Source: Comamonadaceae bacterium
Lineage (GTDB): Bacteria > Pseudomonadota > Gammaproteobacteria > Burkholderiales > Burkholderiaceae_C
DNA length: 64,000 bases
Assembly (NCBI GenBank): GCA_947375135.1
Contig: CANCER010000011.1
Location: 1-64,000 of the forward strand
Direction: 5' to 3'
Below the pieces are notes generated by a model that saw nothing but the letters and a program-made list of their open reading frames with translations, was not told the DNA's origin and made no database searches. Below, piece after piece: positions 28,934 through 37,693 of the stretch. A program made the translations under genes and the position numbers. Numbering within the stretch: position 1 is the first letter of the stretch; the number at the start of each line of letters is the position of its first letter.

Positions 28934-30439
28934 ATGAAAAACTATGACGTGGTCATCATCGGCTCCGGGGTGGGCGGTGGCTCTGTGGCTCTTCAACTGG
29001 CGGGCAGCCATGCCAAGGTGCTGATTCTTGAGCGGGGCCCGGCCCTGCCAAGGGAAGCCCAGAACTGGGATCCGGTGGAAGTGTTCTGCGAGCGCCGGTA
29101 TCACACCAAGGAAACCTGGTTTGCTGACGGGCGTGCATTCCAACCCGGCATGTTTTACTTTGTGGGTGGCAGCACCAAGTTCTATGGCACTGCCATGTTC
29201 CGGTTCCGGGAAAAGGACTTTGAGGCGCTGCAACACCCGGAAGGTGTTTCACCAGCCTGGCCTATTCGCTATCAGGAACTGGAGCCTTGGTATGGCAAGG
29301 CGGAACAGCTCTTTGGTGTGCGCGGCCAGGCCGGCCAGGATCCCAGTGACCCACCGCGCAGCGCGGGTTATGCCCATGGCCCCATCCCGCATGAACCCGT
29401 GATCGACGCGATTGCCGGCAAGTTGCGTGCCCAGGGCTTGCAACCCTTCCCGATGCCCAGTGCGGTAGATTTTGGCCCCACGGGAAGCTGCCAACGCTGC
29501 TCCAACTGCGATGCCTTCCCCTGCAAAATCAACGCCAAGGGTGACGCAGAGATGAAGCTGATTGAGCCCGCGCGGCGCAGCAACAACATTGAGTTGATGA
29601 CCAATGCCCTGGTTGAGAAGCTGGAGACCGACGAAACCGGCCGCAAGGTAGTTGCGGCGGTCGTGAGCGTCAATGGTGTGCGCCAACGCATTACGGCCAG
29701 CACCTTTGTACTCAGTGCCGGTGCCATCAACTCCGCTGCCTTGCTGCTGCGTTCCGCCAATGCCCGCAATCCGCGCGGGCTGGCCAATAGTTCGGACGTG
29801 GTGGGGCGGCATTACATGACCCACAACACCAGTGCCTTGATGGCAGTGCATCCCTTCAAGATCAACAAGACGCAATTCCCCAAGACGCTGGCCGTGCATG
29901 ACTACTATTTTGGCGAAGGCGAGGGTGACACCCCACTGGGCAGCCTCCAGCTGCTGGGCAAGATCAAGGAACCCATGCTGCGTGGTGCTTTGGGTACCGT
30001 GCCGAAGTTCATCCGCTCAGCCCTGGCGACGCACAGCGTGGACTGGTATGCGCAGAGCGAAGACCTGCCCCATCCCGAGAGCCGCATCACCATCCGCCCC
30101 GATGGGGCGATCAATCTGCACTGGCATCGCAGCAATATGCAAACCCACCATCGCTGGGTTGCCAAGTGCAAGTCCATCTTGCGGGGCACCGGCTATCCGA
30201 TTGTGCTGTCGGCCCCTTTCGGCACCGACGTGGTCTCGCACCAATGCGGCACCATCCGCTTCGGTAACGACCCGGCCACCTCGGCACTGGATCCGCTGTG
30301 CAAGGCCTGGGACCATGACAACCTGTTTGTCATGGACTCCAGCTTCTTTCCGTCATCGGCAGCGGTCAATCCCGCTTTGACGGTGGCGGCGCAAGGCCTG
30401 CGGGTGGGGCAGTACATACGACAAGAGATCATTCGATGA
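28934..30439 (+). CDS. GMC-family FAD oxidoreductase 1
   Basis: A 501-residue flavoenzyme. The FAD-binding motif is VVIIGSGVGGGSVALQLA at the N terminus, with the glucose-methanol-choline C-terminal signature near SSFFPSSAAVNPALTVAAQG containing the usual Asn. A Cys-rich segment SCQRCSNCDAFPC (about 186-198) is typical of the gluconate-dehydrogenase-like and pyranose-oxidase-like branch. No signal peptide, so cytoplasmic. It probably oxidises a hydroxyl of a sugar moiety; bacterial glycoside 3-oxidases belong to this branch, so a glycoside substrate is a reasonable guess. It overlaps the second GMC gene by 4 bp. Confidence 0.87.
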   Translation: MKNYDVVIIGSGVGGGSVALQLAGSHAKVLILERGPALPREAQNWDPVEVFCERRYHTKETWFADGRAFQPGMFYFVGGSTKFYGTAMFRFREKDFEALQHPEGVSPAWPIRYQELEPWYGKAEQLFGVRGQAGQDPSDPPRSAGYAHGPIPHEPVIDAIAGKLRAQGLQPFPMPSAVDFGPTGSCQRCSNCDAFPCKINAKGDAEMKLIEPARRSNNIELMTNALVEKLETDETGRKVVAAVVSVNGVRQRITASTFVLSAGAINSAALLLRSANARNPRGLANSSDVVGRHYMTHNTSALMAVHPFKINKTQFPKTLAVHDYYFGEGEGDTPLGSLQLLGKIKEPMLRGALGTVPKFIRSALATHSVDWYAQSEDLPHPESRITIRPDGAINLHWHRSNMQTHHRWVAKCKSILRGTGYPIVLSAPFGTDVVSHQCGTIRFGNDPATSALDPLCKAWDHDNLFVMDSSFFPSSAAVNPALTVAAQGLRVGQYIRQEIIR

Positions 30440-32049
30440 CCAGCGAAAATTTTGACTACATCATCACCGGTGGTGGCTCCGCCGGCTGTGTTCTGGCCAA
30501 CCGGCTGAGCGAAGACCCCTCGGTGAAGGTGCTGCTGCTGGAAGCCGGCGGGGGCGACAGCCACCCGTTCTTCCACTGGCCCGCAGGCTTTGCCAAGATG
30601 ACCAAGGGCATAGGCTCCTGGGGTTGGGAGACCGTGCCGCAGAAGCACCTGAAGAATCGCGTGTTGCGCTTCACCCAGGCCAAGGTGATTGGTGGTGGTT
30701 CGTCCATCAACGCCCAGTTGTACACGCGTGGCGTGCCCGCTGATTACGACGAATGGGTCAGCGAGGAAGGCGCCACGGGCTGGGGCTACGAGGATGTGTT
30801 GCCCTACTTCAAGCGCTCGGAGTGCAACCAGCGCTTTGCCAACCGTTACCACGGCTACAGCGGCCCCTTGGGTGTCTCCAACCCCATCAGCCCGCTGCCG
30901 ATTTGCGAGGCCTATTTCCAGGCGGGACAGGAGCTTGGCATACCCTTTAACCCGGACTTCAATGGCGAACACCAGGCCGGGCTGGGCTATTACCAGCTCA
31001 CGCAACTGAATGCGCGGCGCTCCTCCACATCGATTGCCTTCCTCAAGCCGGTGCGCCACCGTGCCAATCTGTCGGTCATGCTGCACACCATGGCCACCCG
31101 TGTCGTGGTGGAAGGTGGTTGCGCCGTGGGCGTGGAGGTGGTGCAGGGCAGCAACCGCACACCCTCGGTACTGCGCGCTGAGCGCGAAGTGATCGTGTCC
31201 TCGGGTGCCATGGGCTCGCCCAAGCTGCTGATGCAATCCGGCATCGGCCCGGCCGAGCACCTGAAATCGGTGGGCGTTTCCGTCGTTCACGATCTGCCCG
31301 GTGTGGGATCGAATCTGCAGGATCACCTGGACCTGTTTGTGATTGCCGAATGCACGGGCGACCACACCTACGACAAGTACAACAGGCCTCACCATGCGGC
31401 CTGGGCCGGTCTGCAATACCTGCTGCTGAAAAAGGGCCCCGTGGCCTCCAGCCTGTTTGAGACGGGTGGCTTCTGGTATGCCGACCCGGCAGCGGGGGCG
31501 CGCTCGCCCGACATCCAGTTCCATCTCGGCCTGGGCTCTGGCATCGAGGCCGGCGTGGCCAAGATGCAGAACCCCGGCGTCACGCTCAACACGGCTTATT
31601 TGCGTCCGCGCTCGCGCGGCACGGTGCGCCTGTCCAGCAGCGACCCGGCAGCATCGCCGCTGCTGGATCCGAATTACTGGTCTGATTCGCATGACCGCAG
31701 CATGGCGATCAAGGGCCTGCGCATGGCGCGCGAGATTCTGAGCCAGGCCGCACTGAAGCGCTATGTGCAGTCGGAGGTGCTGCCCGGTGCGAATCGGAAA
31801 TCCGACGAAGACCTTTTCAACTACGCCTGCGCGCATGCCAAGACCGACCACCATCCGGTGGGCACCTGCAAGATGGGCCCGGAATCGGAGCGCCGCAGCG
31901 TGGTGACTCCCGACTTGAAGCTGATCGGTCTGAAGGGGCTACGCGTGGTGGACGCGTCCGTCATGCCCCGCGTGCCCTCCTGCAATACCAATGCGCCTTC
32001 CATCATGGTGGCCGAAAAGGGCGCAGACCACATTCTCGGGAAGCTCTGA
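30436..32049 (+). CDS. GMC-family FAD oxidoreductase 2 (choline-dehydrogenase-like)
   Basis: A 537-residue GMC enzyme of the choline/alcohol dehydrogenase branch. The FAD motif is YIITGGGSAGCVLANRLSED, GMC signature 1 is KVIGGGSSINAQLYTRG, signature 2 is SSGAMGSPKLLMQSGIG, and HPVGTCKMG with DASVMPRVPSCNTNAPSIM closes the active site. It oxidises a primary or polyol alcohol with FAD. It is translationally coupled to GMC 1, suggesting two consecutive oxidations on one substrate. Confidence 0.93.
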   Translation: MTSENFDYIITGGGSAGCVLANRLSEDPSVKVLLLEAGGGDSHPFFHWPAGFAKMTKGIGSWGWETVPQKHLKNRVLRFTQAKVIGGGSSINAQLYTRGVPADYDEWVSEEGATGWGYEDVLPYFKRSECNQRFANRYHGYSGPLGVSNPISPLPICEAYFQAGQELGIPFNPDFNGEHQAGLGYYQLTQLNARRSSTSIAFLKPVRHRANLSVMLHTMATRVVVEGGCAVGVEVVQGSNRTPSVLRAEREVIVSSGAMGSPKLLMQSGIGPAEHLKSVGVSVVHDLPGVGSNLQDHLDLFVIAECTGDHTYDKYNRPHHAAWAGLQYLLLKKGPVASSLFETGGFWYADPAAGARSPDIQFHLGLGSGIEAGVAKMQNPGVTLNTAYLRPRSRGTVRLSSSDPAASPLLDPNYWSDSHDRSMAIKGLRMAREILSQAALKRYVQSEVLPGANRKSDEDLFNYACAHAKTDHHPVGTCKMGPESERRSVVTPDLKLIGLKGLRVVDASVMPRVPSCNTNAPSIMVAEKGADHILGKL

Positions 32050-32052
32050 TTT

Positions 32053-34170
32053 ATGTCGAACCCACGTGAACGCCGCAGTGCAGCGGGCGAGCCTGGTATT
32101 TCGCAGGAGATCCTCGACGCGCTCACCGATGTGAAGATGCCACGCCTGAGCCCCAAGCCCCCGACCAAAGAGAGCATCTCGGTACATGGTTGGCAGCTCC
32201 CGGTGCGGCGCGCACGCGTGTTCATTGTTGGCAGTGGTGCGGCCGGCCTGCGTGCAGCGGTGGAGCTGAAGCGACGGAATGTGGAGGTCAGCGTGGTCAC
32301 GCAAAGTGCCTATGGAGGCACCTCTGCCTGCTCCGGCTCGGACAAGCAGACCTTGCATACGGCCAATACCTCGGACCGTGGCGACAACTTCAGGGCCATG
32401 GCCGAGGCGATCGGTGCCGGTGGCGCCATGGACAAGGACACGGCCTATATCGAGGCGGTGGGATCCGGGCGTGCTCTGTCCACGCTGCAGTTCCTGGGGC
32501 TGCCCCTGCCGGTGGATAGCTATGGCGGCGTGTTGCGCTACCAGACTGACCACGATGAAGTGGGCCGTGCCACCAGCTGCGGACCGCGAACTTCCCGCCT
32601 GATGGTGAAGGTGCTTGCACAAGAGGCCATTCAGCTGGGTATCCCGGTCTTCAACCAGACAACGGCCGTGCAGATCCTGGTGCAAGAAGACGAGGCACAA
32701 GCGCAGCGAGTCATAGGTACGCTGTGCATAGACCCCAAGTTATGTGCCGAGAACAATCCGTATGGTGTGGTTGCGCACCTGTGCGACTACCTGGTGCTGG
32801 CCGCAGGTGGACCGGGCGAACTGTACCGTGACAGCGTCTATCCCCGAAATTGCTTTGGCTCGCTGGGCCTGGCGCTCGAAGCCGGTATCGAAGCCGTCAA
32901 TCTGACTGAAAGTCAGTTTGGCATAGGCACATCACGCGATGGTTTTCCCTGGAATCTGTCTGGCACCTATGCCCAGTGCATGCCCTACGTTTACTCCGTG
33001 GACGATGCGGGGGCTGAGCACAACTTCCTGGCCGACTACTACCGCACGACGCAGGAGTTGGCATCCAACACTTTTCGCAAGGGGTATCAGTGGCCCTTCC
33101 ACGCGACCCGCATGCTCGACTTTGGTTCCAGCCTGTTTGACCTGGCCGTGTTCCGGGAGATGCAAAGCGGGCGCAAGGTCTATATGGACTTCAACCGGAA
33201 TCCGCTGCCCGTACCGGGCGATCAGGTTTTTGATCTGAACCGTTTGGATGCGGATGTCCACACCTACCTGGAGAAATCCGGCGCCCTGCTGGACAAGCCC
33301 ATTGAACGCCTGAAACGGATGAACCCCCTCTCCATCGAACTGTACAAACAGTACAAGGTCGACATCGAGAAGCATCCGCTGCTGTTCGCCATGAACAACC
33401 AGCACATGAATGGCGGCCTGGCCGTCGACATCTGGGGGCAGACCAGCCTGAATGGTTGCTACGCGATCGGCGAAGCCGCTGGTACGCATGGCGTTACGCG
33501 TCCCGGCGGCTCGGCACTGAATTCAGGCCAGGTGTTCGGTACGCGGTGTGCGGAACACATCGCCTCCAGGCAAGCAGAAGCGGTACACGGTGCGTCGCAA
33601 GCACAGGCTGTGATTCAGGCGGGCGTACTGCGCATCCAGACTGCGCTGCAGACAGCCAGCCCTATCAAGGTATCCGCAATCAAGCGCGCGGTACAAGCGC
33701 GCATGAGCGATGCGGCGGGGATGATTTGCCGGCCCAACGAGATTGCCTCTGCCCTTCATGAGGCGCAGCAACTCACACGTGCCGTTCGCGAGCAGGGTGT
33801 GGCGTTTGAGGCCACGACCTTTGGCGCAACCCATGCGTTGCAGTGGCGGCATAACGCGCTGGCCTCGGAAGCCATTCTGTATGCACTGGACTTCTATGTC
33901 ACACGCGGTGGCGGCAGCCGTGGCGCCAGGGTGATTTGCGACAGCGCAGGGACCTGTGTTCCCACCACGGCCAAGGGCCCGCTGGAGGCCTATCGCTTCC
34001 GGATGGAGCGAGCCGAAGACAAAAACGAGCAGATTGTGGTGAGGATGGTCGGCGCTGCGGTGTGGGTCGCCACCAATAAGCCCAGGGAGTTCCTGCAAAC
34101 AGAGCGCCCGTTCTTCGAGCGCAATTGGCCCCATTACCTGACGGGCGCCATCTACCGGGAGACCGTTTGA
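32053..34170 (+). CDS. FAD-dependent oxidoreductase of the fumarate reductase/succinate dehydrogenase flavoprotein superfamily
   Basis: A 705-residue protein with an N-terminal extension and then a dinucleotide-binding motif ARVFIVGSGAAGLRAAVELK at about residue 54. The SdhA-like substrate/FAD region NNQHMNGGLAVDIWGQT and GEAAGTHGVTRPGGSALNSGQVFG lies near residue 455. The covalent-flavin His motif of SdhA is not evident. The C-terminal 200 residues resemble the helical and capping region of SdhA or aspartate oxidase. Specific function unknown. It starts 3 bp after GMC 2, so it probably works on the same substrate line, perhaps reducing or dehydrogenating an alpha,beta bond. Confidence 0.83.
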   Translation: MSNPRERRSAAGEPGISQEILDALTDVKMPRLSPKPPTKESISVHGWQLPVRRARVFIVGSGAAGLRAAVELKRRNVEVSVVTQSAYGGTSACSGSDKQTLHTANTSDRGDNFRAMAEAIGAGGAMDKDTAYIEAVGSGRALSTLQFLGLPLPVDSYGGVLRYQTDHDEVGRATSCGPRTSRLMVKVLAQEAIQLGIPVFNQTTAVQILVQEDEAQAQRVIGTLCIDPKLCAENNPYGVVAHLCDYLVLAAGGPGELYRDSVYPRNCFGSLGLALEAGIEAVNLTESQFGIGTSRDGFPWNLSGTYAQCMPYVYSVDDAGAEHNFLADYYRTTQELASNTFRKGYQWPFHATRMLDFGSSLFDLAVFREMQSGRKVYMDFNRNPLPVPGDQVFDLNRLDADVHTYLEKSGALLDKPIERLKRMNPLSIELYKQYKVDIEKHPLLFAMNNQHMNGGLAVDIWGQTSLNGCYAIGEAAGTHGVTRPGGSALNSGQVFGTRCAEHIASRQAEAVHGASQAQAVIQAGVLRIQTALQTASPIKVSAIKRAVQARMSDAAGMICRPNEIASALHEAQQLTRAVREQGVAFEATTFGATHALQWRHNALASEAILYALDFYVTRGGGSRGARVICDSAGTCVPTTAKGPLEAYRFRMERAEDKNEQIVVRMVGAAVWVATNKPREFLQTERPFFERNWPHYLTGAIYRETV

Positions 34171-34201
34171 ATGGCACAGTCTAAGACAAGCGGAGCGCGA
34201 T

Positions 34202-35140
34202 ATGGCGATTGATGTGGTGACTTTCGGTGAGGCCATGATGCTGCTGGTCGCCGATCAGCCGGGGCCGCTGGAGCGTGCCCGGGCGTTTGTCAAACGCACG
34301 GCCGGGGCTGAGACCAATGTGGCGATTGGCCTGGCACGCTTGGGGCTGCAGGTCGCGTGGTGCAGCCGCCTGGGCACCGACTCCATGGGGCGCTACCTGC
34401 TTCAGTCCATGGAGGCAGAGGGTATCGACTGTTCGCATGTGGTGTGTGACGCCACCCAGCGCACGGGCTTCATGATCAAGGGCCGTGTGGAAGGCGGGGG
34501 TGACCCGCAGGTGGAGTACCACCGTAAGGGCTCTGCCGCGAGTCTGTTTCAGCCCGAAGAAATTGATACGCCGTGGTTGGTCGGAACCAGACATTTGCAT
34601 GCCACCGGTATCTTTGCGGCGCTCTCGAGTAACTGTCTTGCGAGCTCCCTTGCCAGCATGGATGCGATGCGCAAGCATGGCAAGACCGTTTCGTTCGATC
34701 CGAACCTGCGTCCCTCGCTCTGGGCCAGCAGGGAAGTCATGCGTGAGACCGTCAACAGCCTGGCTTTTCGTGCCGATTGGGTGCTACCGGGGATTGAGGA
34801 AGGCAAGCTGCTGACCGGCCAAGATTCCCCGCAGGAGATTGCCAGGTTTTATCTGGATGCGGGGGTATCGCTGGTGGTGGTCAAGTTGGGCGCCGATGGG
34901 GCTTACTACGCAACATCGCAGGAATCTGCATTTGTATCCGGTTTTCCTGTCGATCAGGTGCTCGATACGGTAGGTGCTGGCGATGGTTTTGCCGCAGGCG
35001 TGATCAGCGGCATGCTGGAAGGCCTTGGCGTCCAGAACGCAGTCCGGCGCGGGGCGTGGATTGGTGCGCGTGCAGTGCAGGTCCTCGGTGATACAGAGGG
35101 TTTGCCAACGCGCGCTCAGCTTGCTCAAGCGCAGTTGTGA
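34202..35140 (+). CDS. PfkB-family sugar kinase (2-dehydro-3-deoxygluconokinase-like)
   Basis: A 312-residue ribokinase-fold kinase. The start VVTFGEAMMLLVADQPGPLE and the ATP-site motif DTVGAGDGFAAGVI (about 257-270, with the catalytic Asp) match KdgK-type enzymes. It would phosphorylate 2-keto-3-deoxygluconate or a similar keto-sugar acid produced upstream in the cluster. No KDPG aldolase gene is visible nearby. GCGGAGCGCGAT precedes the ATG. Confidence 0.88.
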   Translation: MAIDVVTFGEAMMLLVADQPGPLERARAFVKRTAGAETNVAIGLARLGLQVAWCSRLGTDSMGRYLLQSMEAEGIDCSHVVCDATQRTGFMIKGRVEGGGDPQVEYHRKGSAASLFQPEEIDTPWLVGTRHLHATGIFAALSSNCLASSLASMDAMRKHGKTVSFDPNLRPSLWASREVMRETVNSLAFRADWVLPGIEEGKLLTGQDSPQEIARFYLDAGVSLVVVKLGADGAYYATSQESAFVSGFPVDQVLDTVGAGDGFAAGVISGMLEGLGVQNAVRRGAWIGARAVQVLGDTEGLPTRAQLAQAQL

Positions 35141-35167
35141 ACGGCGATCAAATGAGGACCACATTCC

Positions 35168-35667
35168 ATGGATAGCACTTCAGACGCGATACGTGACCTT
35201 GCCATCATTGAATTGCAGGAGGAACTCCTGCAATTCACTGCCTTTGACAACACGACTGCCTGGCAGTTGGGCGAGTCCATCAAAAAGCATTGCGAATCCC
35301 GGAGTCTGGCAGTCACGATTGAAATTCGGATGTGCCGGGAGACCGTGTTCTTCTTTGCCATGCCCGGCACTTCACCGAACAATTCTGACTGGGCACGCCG
35401 CAAGCGCAACACAACCGAATTGCAGCAACGCAGTTCCTATGCCGTCGGGCTTGCATTGCCTGAAGGGGAGACACTGGAGCGCCAGACTGGTTTGCCCTTG
35501 CGTGACTTTGCGCATCACGAGGCAGTGTTCCGATACGGGTCAAGGGTGTGGGCTGCGTGGGCACCGCAACGATCTCGGGGCTGCCGCAGCGCGAAGACCA
35601 CAATATCGTGGTGCAGTCTATGGCGGACTTCATGGGCGTGACTTTGGTTGCGTGCACTTTAGCCTGA
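35168..35667 (+). pseudogene. UPF0303 / HbpS-like (heme-degrading-domain) protein, frameshifted
   Basis: The frame from the ATG at 35168 follows the UPF0303 family (LLQFTAFDNTTAWQLGESI, then SYAVGLALPEGETL) until DFAHHE near 35520. There it leaves the family and continues as an unrelated Arg/Trp-rich tail. In the -1 frame the expected C terminus is present: GSVPIRVKGVGCVGTATI and SGLPQREDHNIVVQSM, ending at TGA 35665-35667. Insertion of one G in the gaggca stretch would restore the whole protein. It follows the kinase gene by 27 bp and was probably the end of the catabolic operon. A sequencing deletion is an alternative to true decay. Confidence 0.75.
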
Positions 35668-35708
35668 ACCTCATTCGTGTTTCTGAACGAGGTCGATCGC
35701 CGGACCCC

Positions 35709-36144
35709 ATGACTGCATTGCAAATTGCCGAGTGCCACTTGCCCAGCCCGCTTTTGGGCATCCACCATGTGGCCATCATCGCATCGGACTACCAGGCATC
35801 CAAACGCTTTTATGTTGGTCTCTTGGGGTGCGCGGTAATTGCGGAGCATTTCCGTGAGCAGCGTAAATCCTACAAATTGGACCTTGGCTTGCCTGACGGA
35901 TCTCAGCTGGAGCTGTTTTCATTCCCGGAGCCGCCAGCACGTCTCAGTAGGCCTGCGGCTTGCGGCACCTGGCATTCAGGGTGGGCAACCTGGATGCCTT
36001 GAACACCGTGGAGTGGAGGTGGAAGCAGTGCGCATGGATGAACACACTGGCCACCGATTTCTCTTCTTCGCAGACCCTGACGGCCTGCCGCTTGAACTCT
36101 ATGAAGCTGATCCGTATCGCGCAATCTGGCATCAACCCCTATGA
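35709..36144 (+). pseudogene. VOC-family (glyoxalase I-like, YaeR type) protein with two frameshifts
   Basis: Three consecutive frames give one VOC protein. MTALQIAECHLPSPLLGIHHVAIIA through LELFSFPEPPARLSRP is in frame 3; GLRHLAFRVGNLDAL follows in frame 2 from about 35957; and RGVEVEAVRMDEHTGHRF, FFADPDGLPLELYEADPY lie in frame 1 from about 36010 to the TGA at 36142-36144. Each change equals a one-base loss. The reconstructed product has the usual length (about 145 aa) and the metal ligands His (GIHHVAII), Glu (QLELFS), His (LRHLAF) and Glu (LELYE). Function of the intact family: small-molecule lyase or dioxygenase-like metal enzymes, often of unknown substrate. Confidence 0.75.
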
Positions 36145-36278
36145 CTGCTCAGGAGAAGTCCCTCAGAGAACGTAATGACTGCAATAGAGTTGCAAGCATG
36201 TCCGGTCACTTTTTTCGAACGACTCCTAACGCGGCGCTGGAGTCATTCGGTAAGCGTGTCTTTTTTGGGTTCGATCAC

Positions 36279-36600
36279 TCAGTGGTCGTCGCTTTCTCGC
36301 TGGTGCCGAACTGCGCCGATAGGGACCCGACCTGCGGCTTTTATTTCGAAGTGCACTCCATAGCCGCTTGCACCCAACGGGACAACCTGTTCACGGACAA
36401 ACGGACTATCGTCTGCTTTGCGGCAGCTAAACGGAATCATGGCAAGAAACTGGCACGCCCCTCGGATGGACTGAATCGCCCCCATCGGAATTTCAAGATC
36501 GCCAGTTGGACTGTTGGGTTCACGCTCAAAGGCGAAATCCAACATTGTTTCGAGATCCTCGTCGGCCTCGCGGCTGGAATCCGGTCGCCCGCCCCGTCCC
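36279..36600 (-). pseudogene. RelE/ParE-family toxin fragment, 5' truncated
   Basis: On the minus strand a frame reads SREADEDLETMLDFAFERE, then QFLAMIPFSCRKADDSPFVRE and GYGVHFEIKAAGRVPIGAVRHQRESDDH before the stop at 36279. This pattern matches type II RelE/ParE toxins to their normal C terminus. The first few residues are missing: upstream the frame runs into GC-rich sequence and the 3' end of the LysR gene, and the only in-frame ATG (36641) lies inside that gene. No antitoxin gene is adjacent. I read it as a remnant of a lost toxin-antitoxin module. Confidence 0.55.
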
Positions 36601-36612
36601 CGCAGCCCGTCC

Positions 36613-37557
36613 CTATGGCTGCAAGCCAAAGCCGCCGGCAAACACCTCCCGCAGGTAGCCTACAAACGCGGTGACCGCCAGTGGCACATGGTGCGAGTAA
36701 GGCCGTATGGCATAGATGGCCTCGGCAAAGGCGCCGACCGACTTCCATTGCGGCAGCACCTGCACCAGCTTGCCCTGGCGCAGGCTGGTCTGGGCGCTGA
36801 AGTCCGGCACCAGGGCAACGCCCAGGCCCGCCAGGGCGGCGTCGCGCAAGGCCTCGCTGTTGTTGGCAGAGAGGGAACCCGATATGGGCACCGTGACCCG
36901 CGCCGACTCCTTGTGTGCGCTCAGGGGCTCAAAGGTCCAGGCCGGCGCGTCGTGCGAGCGCCGGTAATGCAGGCAGTTGTGTGTGACCAGATCTGCGGGG
37001 GCGGCCGGGACGCCGCGTTTGCGCAGGTAACTGCGCGTAGCCACCAGCACCGTGCGCGTCGTGCACAGGTTCCACGCCACATGCGTGTCCGGGGGCGCTG
37101 CGGTGTGGCGAATGGCCAAATCAAAGCCTTCGGTACCCATGGAGCTGAGGCGGTCGGACATATCCAGCTCCAAGCGCACCTCGGGGTACAGGCGCAGAAA
37201 GTCGGCCAAGCGGGGCACCAGTTGCTGGCGTGCCAGGGCCACCGGTGCGGTGATGCGCAGCAGGCCGCGCGGCGCGCCCGCCAGGTCGCGCACACTGGCG
37301 AAGCTCTGCGCAATTTGCTCGAACGGGGCCCGCGTCTCGTCCACCAGACGCTGCCCGGCCTGCGTGAGCTGCACGCTGCGCGTGGTGCGCCGGACCAGTT
37401 CCACGCCGGCAGTGCGCTCCAGTTCGGCAATGTGCTGACTCATCGCCGCCTTGCTCACGCCCAGGCGGGCCGCTGCGGCCGTGTAGCTGCCCTGTTGCGA
37501 CAGCACCATCAGCCCATGCAGGTGGTTCCAGGGGTCTTTCAATTTTTGCTCAATCAT
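36613..37557 (-). CDS. LysR-family transcriptional regulator
   Basis: 314 residues when started at the ATG at 37557 ([16 protein letters not shown]). The track's TTG start at 37584 would place the start inside an inverted repeat that is better read as an operator. The N-terminal helix-turn-helix is [28 protein letters not shown], followed by a periplasmic-binding-like effector domain. It is divergent from mmsA, so by the usual LysR logic it controls that gene in response to a pathway intermediate. Confidence 0.9.
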   Translation of the reverse strand: MIEQKLKDPWNHLHGLMVLSQQGSYTAAAARLGVSKAAMSQHIAELERTAGVELVRRTTRSVQLTQAGQRLVDETRAPFEQIAQSFASVRDLAGAPRGLLRITAPVALARQQLVPRLADFLRLYPEVRLELDMSDRLSSMGTEGFDLAIRHTAAPPDTHVAWNLCTTRTVLVATRSYLRKRGVPAAPADLVTHNCLHYRRSHDAPAWTFEPLSAHKESARVTVPISGSLSANNSEALRDAALAGLGVALVPDFSAQTSLRQGKLVQVLPQWKSVGAFAEAIYAIRPYSHHVPLAVTAFVGYLREVFAGGFGLQP

Positions 37558-37563
37558 GGGCCT

Positions 37564-37585
37564 ATTGTTCACCATGTTGAACAAT
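37564..37585. promoter_or_regulatory. LysR-type inverted repeat between the regulator and mmsA
   Basis: ATTGTTCA and TGAACAAT form an 8-bp perfect inverted repeat with a 6-bp spacer, containing a T-N11-A core as seen in LysR-regulator boxes. It sits just upstream of the preferred LysR start and about 110 bp before mmsA. Confidence 0.6.
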
Positions 37586-37693
37586 CAATTCAGGTCACCG
37601 GTCTTGTTGGATCCCTCTGCGCGCCATAAACTGGGCGCCCAAGCAAAGCCTGAGCGGGTTTTGTCTGAGCCCTTATTCCAACAGAGACACGCA

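Noticed and set aside
30193-31854. Minus-strand ORF of 553 residues
   Set aside because: Opposite the second GMC oxidoreductase, which has all family signatures; the minus frame has none.
36141-36674. Plus-strand ORF of 177 residues overlapping the ParE-like fragment
   Set aside because: No recognisable domain. The minus strand carries the RelE/ParE pattern up to a normal C terminus, which is better supported.
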